From Dehalococcoidia bacterium (lineage in GTDB: Bacteria > Chloroflexota > Dehalococcoidia > SZUA-161): 8,085 nucleotides of DNA. Positions 6,422-8,085 of the stretch are shown here, piece after piece. How positions within the stretch are numbered: position 1 is the first letter of the stretch; each line of letters opens with the position of its first letter. The stretch is taken from contig SOKG01000063.1 of NCBI GenBank assembly GCA_004376205.1, positions 1 to 8,085 of the forward strand, read 5' to 3'. The notes beneath the pieces were generated by a model that was given only the letters and a program-made list of their open reading frames with translations, had not been told where the DNA came from and did not search any database. A program made the position numbers and the translations under genes.

Positions 6422-6931
6422 CTACCACTTGACAGGAACAATTTTTCCCTCGGGGTAGCCCGGTGGTGTGGTTGCCTCCAGGTGCAACGTGTCAAGCGCC
6501 TTCTCCCGTATCACTCGCATTAGGTCCTGAAGCTGTTCCTGCTTTTCCACTGGCAAACGAGCCACGAGTTCTGTAACTACCCCCTTCATGACCTCTACTC
6601 CAGGAGCGCAGGCTTTCTCGCCCTTGGTGGTTAGCTTGACTTCTGTGTACGGGTGCCCCTTGCGCTTAGGGACCCTCTTTAGCAGGCCTTCCCTTTCCAT
6701 TCTATTGAGCAACCCGGCTATGGTTTGATTTTCCCGGAAGAGCAATCGAGCGATCTCGGCGGGGGTCAACGTGCCAGGATAATCCCTGCAGGCCCAGAGG
6801 ACAGCGGTCTTCTCGGGTGTCAGGCCTACCTTCGCGAGTTTATTCTCTGCCACTTTGTTGACTGCAGCCCACGTTTGGCGAAGCAGCGTGTAGGTTGTGA
6901 AAGCTGCGTCGGCGAATCGAAAGTCATACAT
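6422..6931 (-). CDS. MarR-family transcriptional regulator
   Basis: A 169-residue winged-helix repressor of the MarR type, expected to act as a dimer on palindromic DNA. The N-terminal dimerisation helices (residues 8-36) are followed by LTPEKTAVLWACRDYPG (38-54). The helix-turn-helix is LTPAEIARLLFRENQTIAGLLNRMEREGLLKR (55-86), and the basic wing is VPKRKGHPYTEVKLTTKGE (87-105). The wing lacks the common D-x-R pair and has KGHPYTEV instead. C-terminal helices (112-149) complete the dimer interface, and a proline-rich tail (156-169) follows. The ATG at 6931 has AGGAGG (6946-6941) 9 nt upstream, an optimal arrangement. It is first in a probable operon with the alkyltransferase-like gene. A near-palindrome just downstream of its candidate promoter suggests autoregulation. 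The ligand is unknown. Confidence 0.9.
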   Translation of the reverse strand: MYDFRFADAAFTTYTLLRQTWAAVNKVAENKLAKVGLTPEKTAVLWACRDYPGTLTPAEIARLLFRENQTIAGLLNRMEREGLLKRVPKRKGHPYTEVKLTTKGEKACAPGVEVMKGVVTELVARLPVEKQEQLQDLMRVIREKALDTLHLEATTPPGYPEGKIVPVKW

Positions 6932-6949
6932 TGGATACTTCCTCCTGTC

Positions 6950-6963
6950 TACCTAAATAGGTA
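6950..6963. promoter_or_regulatory. Candidate MarR operator (inverted repeat)
   Basis: TACCTA-AA-TAGGTA is an inverted repeat with perfect 6-bp arms and a 2-nt centre, 18 bp before the marR start codon and just ahead of its ribosome site. It abuts the candidate -10 of marR, so protein bound here would block transcription. MarR proteins typically bind palindromes of this kind at their own promoters. The assignment is by position and symmetry only. Confidence 0.5.
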
Positions 6964-6989
6964 TTATGAAATAGCGTCTGGAGCGCCAA
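6963..6989 (-). promoter_or_regulatory. Weak candidate promoter of the marR operon
   Basis: On the minus strand TTGGCG (6989-6984, 4/6) is followed after 15 nt by CATAAT (6968-6963, 5/6). The spacing is short, so confidence is modest. The start point would fall within the inverted repeat at 6950-6963. A second possibility is a perfect TTGACA at 7188-7183 with TAAATA 17 nt on, which would give a leader of over 200 nt. Confidence 0.35.
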
Positions 6990-7212
6990 GCGCCTTATGC
7001 TTAGCAAGGTTGGGACGAATGGAAAGTATGATGCATCTGGACATATGAATCCGCAAGAGATATCAGCGGGAGCAGTCTGCGAAGCTGCTTGTTTCCCCAT
7101 CCCCCGCCACCCCCAAGAAGGCCCTGGCAGCAAAGTCGTAAACGAATTCCCTACCGAAATATTTATCATATTTGTCCACCTTTGTCAACTGACAATTATG
7201 AGCAGACATTCG
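6964..7212. other. Intergenic regulatory region between marR and thyA
   Basis: About 250 bp with no convincing gene. The right part is A+T-rich. It holds two phased 10-bp near-repeats beginning TTTGTC (7171-7180 and 7181-7190) and the inverted repeat TTGTCA-AC-TGACAA (7182-7195), all just upstream of the thyA promoter. On the minus strand the same bases contain TTGACA. I see nothing recognisable at about 7000-7150; open frames there translate to unlikely proteins, and no tRNA fold was found. Confidence 0.5.
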
Positions 7213-7242
7213 TGGACATTGTTTGATCAAACTAGGTATAAT
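7213..7242 (+). promoter_or_regulatory. Promoter of thyA with a palindrome in its spacer
   Basis: TGGACA (7213-7218, 5/6) and a perfect TATAAT (7237-7242) are separated by 18 nt. The spacer contains the perfect 12-bp palindrome GTTTGATCAAAC (7221-7232), a possible operator. The predicted start near 7249 leaves a leader of about 83 nt. Confidence 0.65.
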
Positions 7243-7265
7243 AGGGGACGAGGGACAGGTGCAGT

Positions 7266-7281
7266 CCTTGCTCTGGCAAGG
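7266..7281 (+). promoter_or_regulatory. Leader hairpin upstream of thyA
   Basis: CCTTGC and GCAAGG pair perfectly around a TCTG loop in the predicted 5' leader of thyA. A competing pairing (GGAC with GTCC just upstream, ending at 7267) overlaps its 5' arm. No known riboswitch consensus was recognised. It may affect mRNA stability or translation, or be incidental. Confidence 0.3.
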
Positions 7282-7331
7282 CCGGTGATTGGAAACAGGG
7301 CTTAAACTCTGGGGAGGCAAGGTGGTTCACG

Positions 7332-7985
7332 ATGCAAATTTTGGTAGTTGAGGCCAGGGACCTGCCAGAGGCCTGGTTCCTGTGCTTGCGCAAGACGCTT
7401 GCGCAAGGGCGTGAGTATACCATCGACAGGGGCAGCAATGTCGGGCAGCGCAGAAAAGAACTCGATTTCATTGTCCTGCAGGTTAGACATCCCGGTAATC
7501 GACCTCTGGTTCCTGACGTGCCTTCAGGAGTACCACCTCCTTCATCGATGGAATTTGTAGAGAACTACCTGCAGTACCTGTTGACTTCCTTCAAGGCTGA
7601 TAGGGAGCAGTATACTTACGGTGAGGACCTGGAACAACAGATACCGGAGTTGATTCGGATATACAAGGAGGACGGCCACAATACCAATCAAGGATTCATG
7701 GCGGTTGGGAACAGGGAATCCATCGGACTCTCCGATCCCCCTTGCTTGAGAGGCATCGATACCAGGGTTGCCAATGGAAGGCTGCACTTCATAGTGTACT
7801 TCAGGTCCTGGGACTTATGGGCAGGATTACCATCAAATCTGGCGGGGATACAGCTCCTGAAGGAGTATGTGGCGAGCGAGCTCGGTGTGGAAGATGGGGA
7901 ACTTATAGCGTTAAGCAAGGGATTGCATTTATACGACTATACTTGGGAACTGGCCAGGACAGCGGCGGGGTTGGATGCGACTTAG
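7332..7985 (+). CDS. thyA: Archaeal-type thymidylate synthase
   Basis: Thymidylate synthase fold (217 aa), predicted to methylate dUMP to dTMP with 5,10-methylene-tetrahydrofolate for DNA synthesis. The length and the N-terminus (ILVVEARDLPEAWFLCL, 3-19) fit the short archaeal-type ThyA rather than the 264-aa E. coli enzyme. Active-site landmarks are all present: the nucleophile Cys138 in DPPCL, the phosphate-binding RSWD (158-161), GLPSNLAG (165-172, Asn169 matching the dUMP-binding Asn) and the HLY pair His199/Tyr201 in KGLHLYDYTWE. The residue after the Cys is Leu rather than the His seen in E. coli. The upstream QYTYGEDL and NRESIGLSD segments also match the family. The ATG at 7332 has AAGGTGG about 6 nt upstream. 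It has its own promoter and lies divergent to the marR operon. A related dCMP/dUMP hydroxymethylase activity is less likely but not excluded. Confidence 0.9.
   Translation: MQILVVEARDLPEAWFLCLRKTLAQGREYTIDRGSNVGQRRKELDFIVLQVRHPGNRPLVPDVPSGVPPPSSMEFVENYLQYLLTSFKADREQYTYGEDLEQQIPELIRIYKEDGHNTNQGFMAVGNRESIGLSDPPCLRGIDTRVANGRLHFIVYFRSWDLWAGLPSNLAGIQLLKEYVASELGVEDGELIALSKGLHLYDYTWELARTAAGLDAT
7385..7407. repeat. Tandem pair of identical 10-bp palindromes inside thyA
   Basis: CTTGCGCAAG occurs at 7385-7394 and again at 7398-7407, separated by ACG. Each copy is its own reverse complement, so the pair can also form one 10-bp hairpin with a 3-nt loop. It lies about 55 nt into the thyA coding sequence and encodes residues around LRKTLAQ (19-25). 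Confidence 0.85.
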
Positions 7986-8062
7986 CCCCGTGCGCTGCCA
8001 GGATCGAGCGTTGTCGCAGCCCTGCGATGCCTTGCGGAGATGCACCGGGGGTGGATGATTCA

Positions 8063-8085
8063 ATGCTAGCGGGTGGTTATGGTTA
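8063..8085 (+). other. Possible start of another gene, cut by window end
   Basis: An ATG at 8063 preceded by GGGGGTGG (8047-8054) at 8 nt opens a frame reading MLAGGYG up to the window edge; an in-frame ATG at 8027 is also open. LAGGYG recalls the start of nucleotidyltransferase motifs, but seven residues cannot support a call. The 77 bp between thyA and this point holds a small GC-rich inverted repeat (8015-8026) and no clear terminator. Confidence 0.15.

Noticed and set aside
7070..7088. AGCAG/CTGCT hairpin as part of a tRNA or small RNA
   Set aside because: Only a 5-bp stem with a 9-nt loop; no cloverleaf or conserved tRNA bases around it.
6997..7305. 102-codon plus-strand frame between marR and thyA
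   Set aside because: It crosses the thyA promoter and leader, has no ribosome site and no family resemblance.
8015..8026. CGCAG-CC-CTGCG as a thyA terminator
   Set aside because: The loop is too small, the stem short and no T tract follows.
1..8085. CRISPR array, insertion sequence, toxin-antitoxin or phage module
   Set aside because: No regularly spaced repeats, transposase, terminal inverted repeats or paired small toxin-like genes were seen.

Overview
The window is bacterial DNA of moderately high G+C (mid-50s % by eye), densely packed with short operons on both strands. The gene content (an archaeal-type thymidylate synthase, a Cys-less MGMT-like protein, an old-yellow-enzyme type flavoprotein remnant, crotonase and SDR genes) would fit an anaerobic Chloroflexota of Dehalococcoidia type. 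That assignment is inference from gene style and the lineage is not proven. No rRNA, tRNA, CRISPR array, insertion sequence or phage gene was recognised.

Layout. 1-474 (+) is a GNAT acetyltransferase resembling the C-terminal half of mycothiol synthase. It converges on a minus-strand pair: a FemAB/CelD-type GNAT (1781-2761) followed by a MshA-like GT4 glycosyltransferase (494-1726). Upstream of these is an independent GNAT gene (2902-3357, minus) with a near-consensus promoter and a hairpin after its stop. 3535-4035 (+) is an internally deleted, in-frame remnant of a dienoyl-CoA-reductase-like flavoprotein. It converges on a minus-strand crotonase-SDR operon (5644 down to 4048) driven by a strong promoter at 5685-5713. 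The SDR has no ATG, GTG or TTG start at the expected N-terminus and seems to begin at ATA. A small plus-strand coding remnant (5694-5882) overlaps the crotonase promoter.

Further right, a MarR-type repressor gene and an alkyltransferase-like (MGMT family) gene form a minus-strand operon (6931 down to 5900), with a palindromic candidate operator near the expected transcription start. About 270 bp of regulatory DNA separates them from a divergent archaeal-type thyA (7332-7985, +). This gene has a good promoter containing a palindrome, a structured leader and two tandem copies of a 10-bp palindrome inside its coding sequence.

How the genes may work together. The crotonase and SDR, with the dead reductase beside them, suggest an acyl-CoA or alicyclic degradation locus that has lost one step locally. 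MarR plus the alkyltransferase-like protein suggest a self-regulated DNA-damage or alkylation response module. The GT4, CelD-like and MshD-like genes hint at synthesis of a glycoside, thiol or surface sugar, but the evidence for mycothiol itself is incomplete because no MshB or MshC gene is visible. I see no clear-cut novel multi-gene defence system; the most unusual items are listed as findings.
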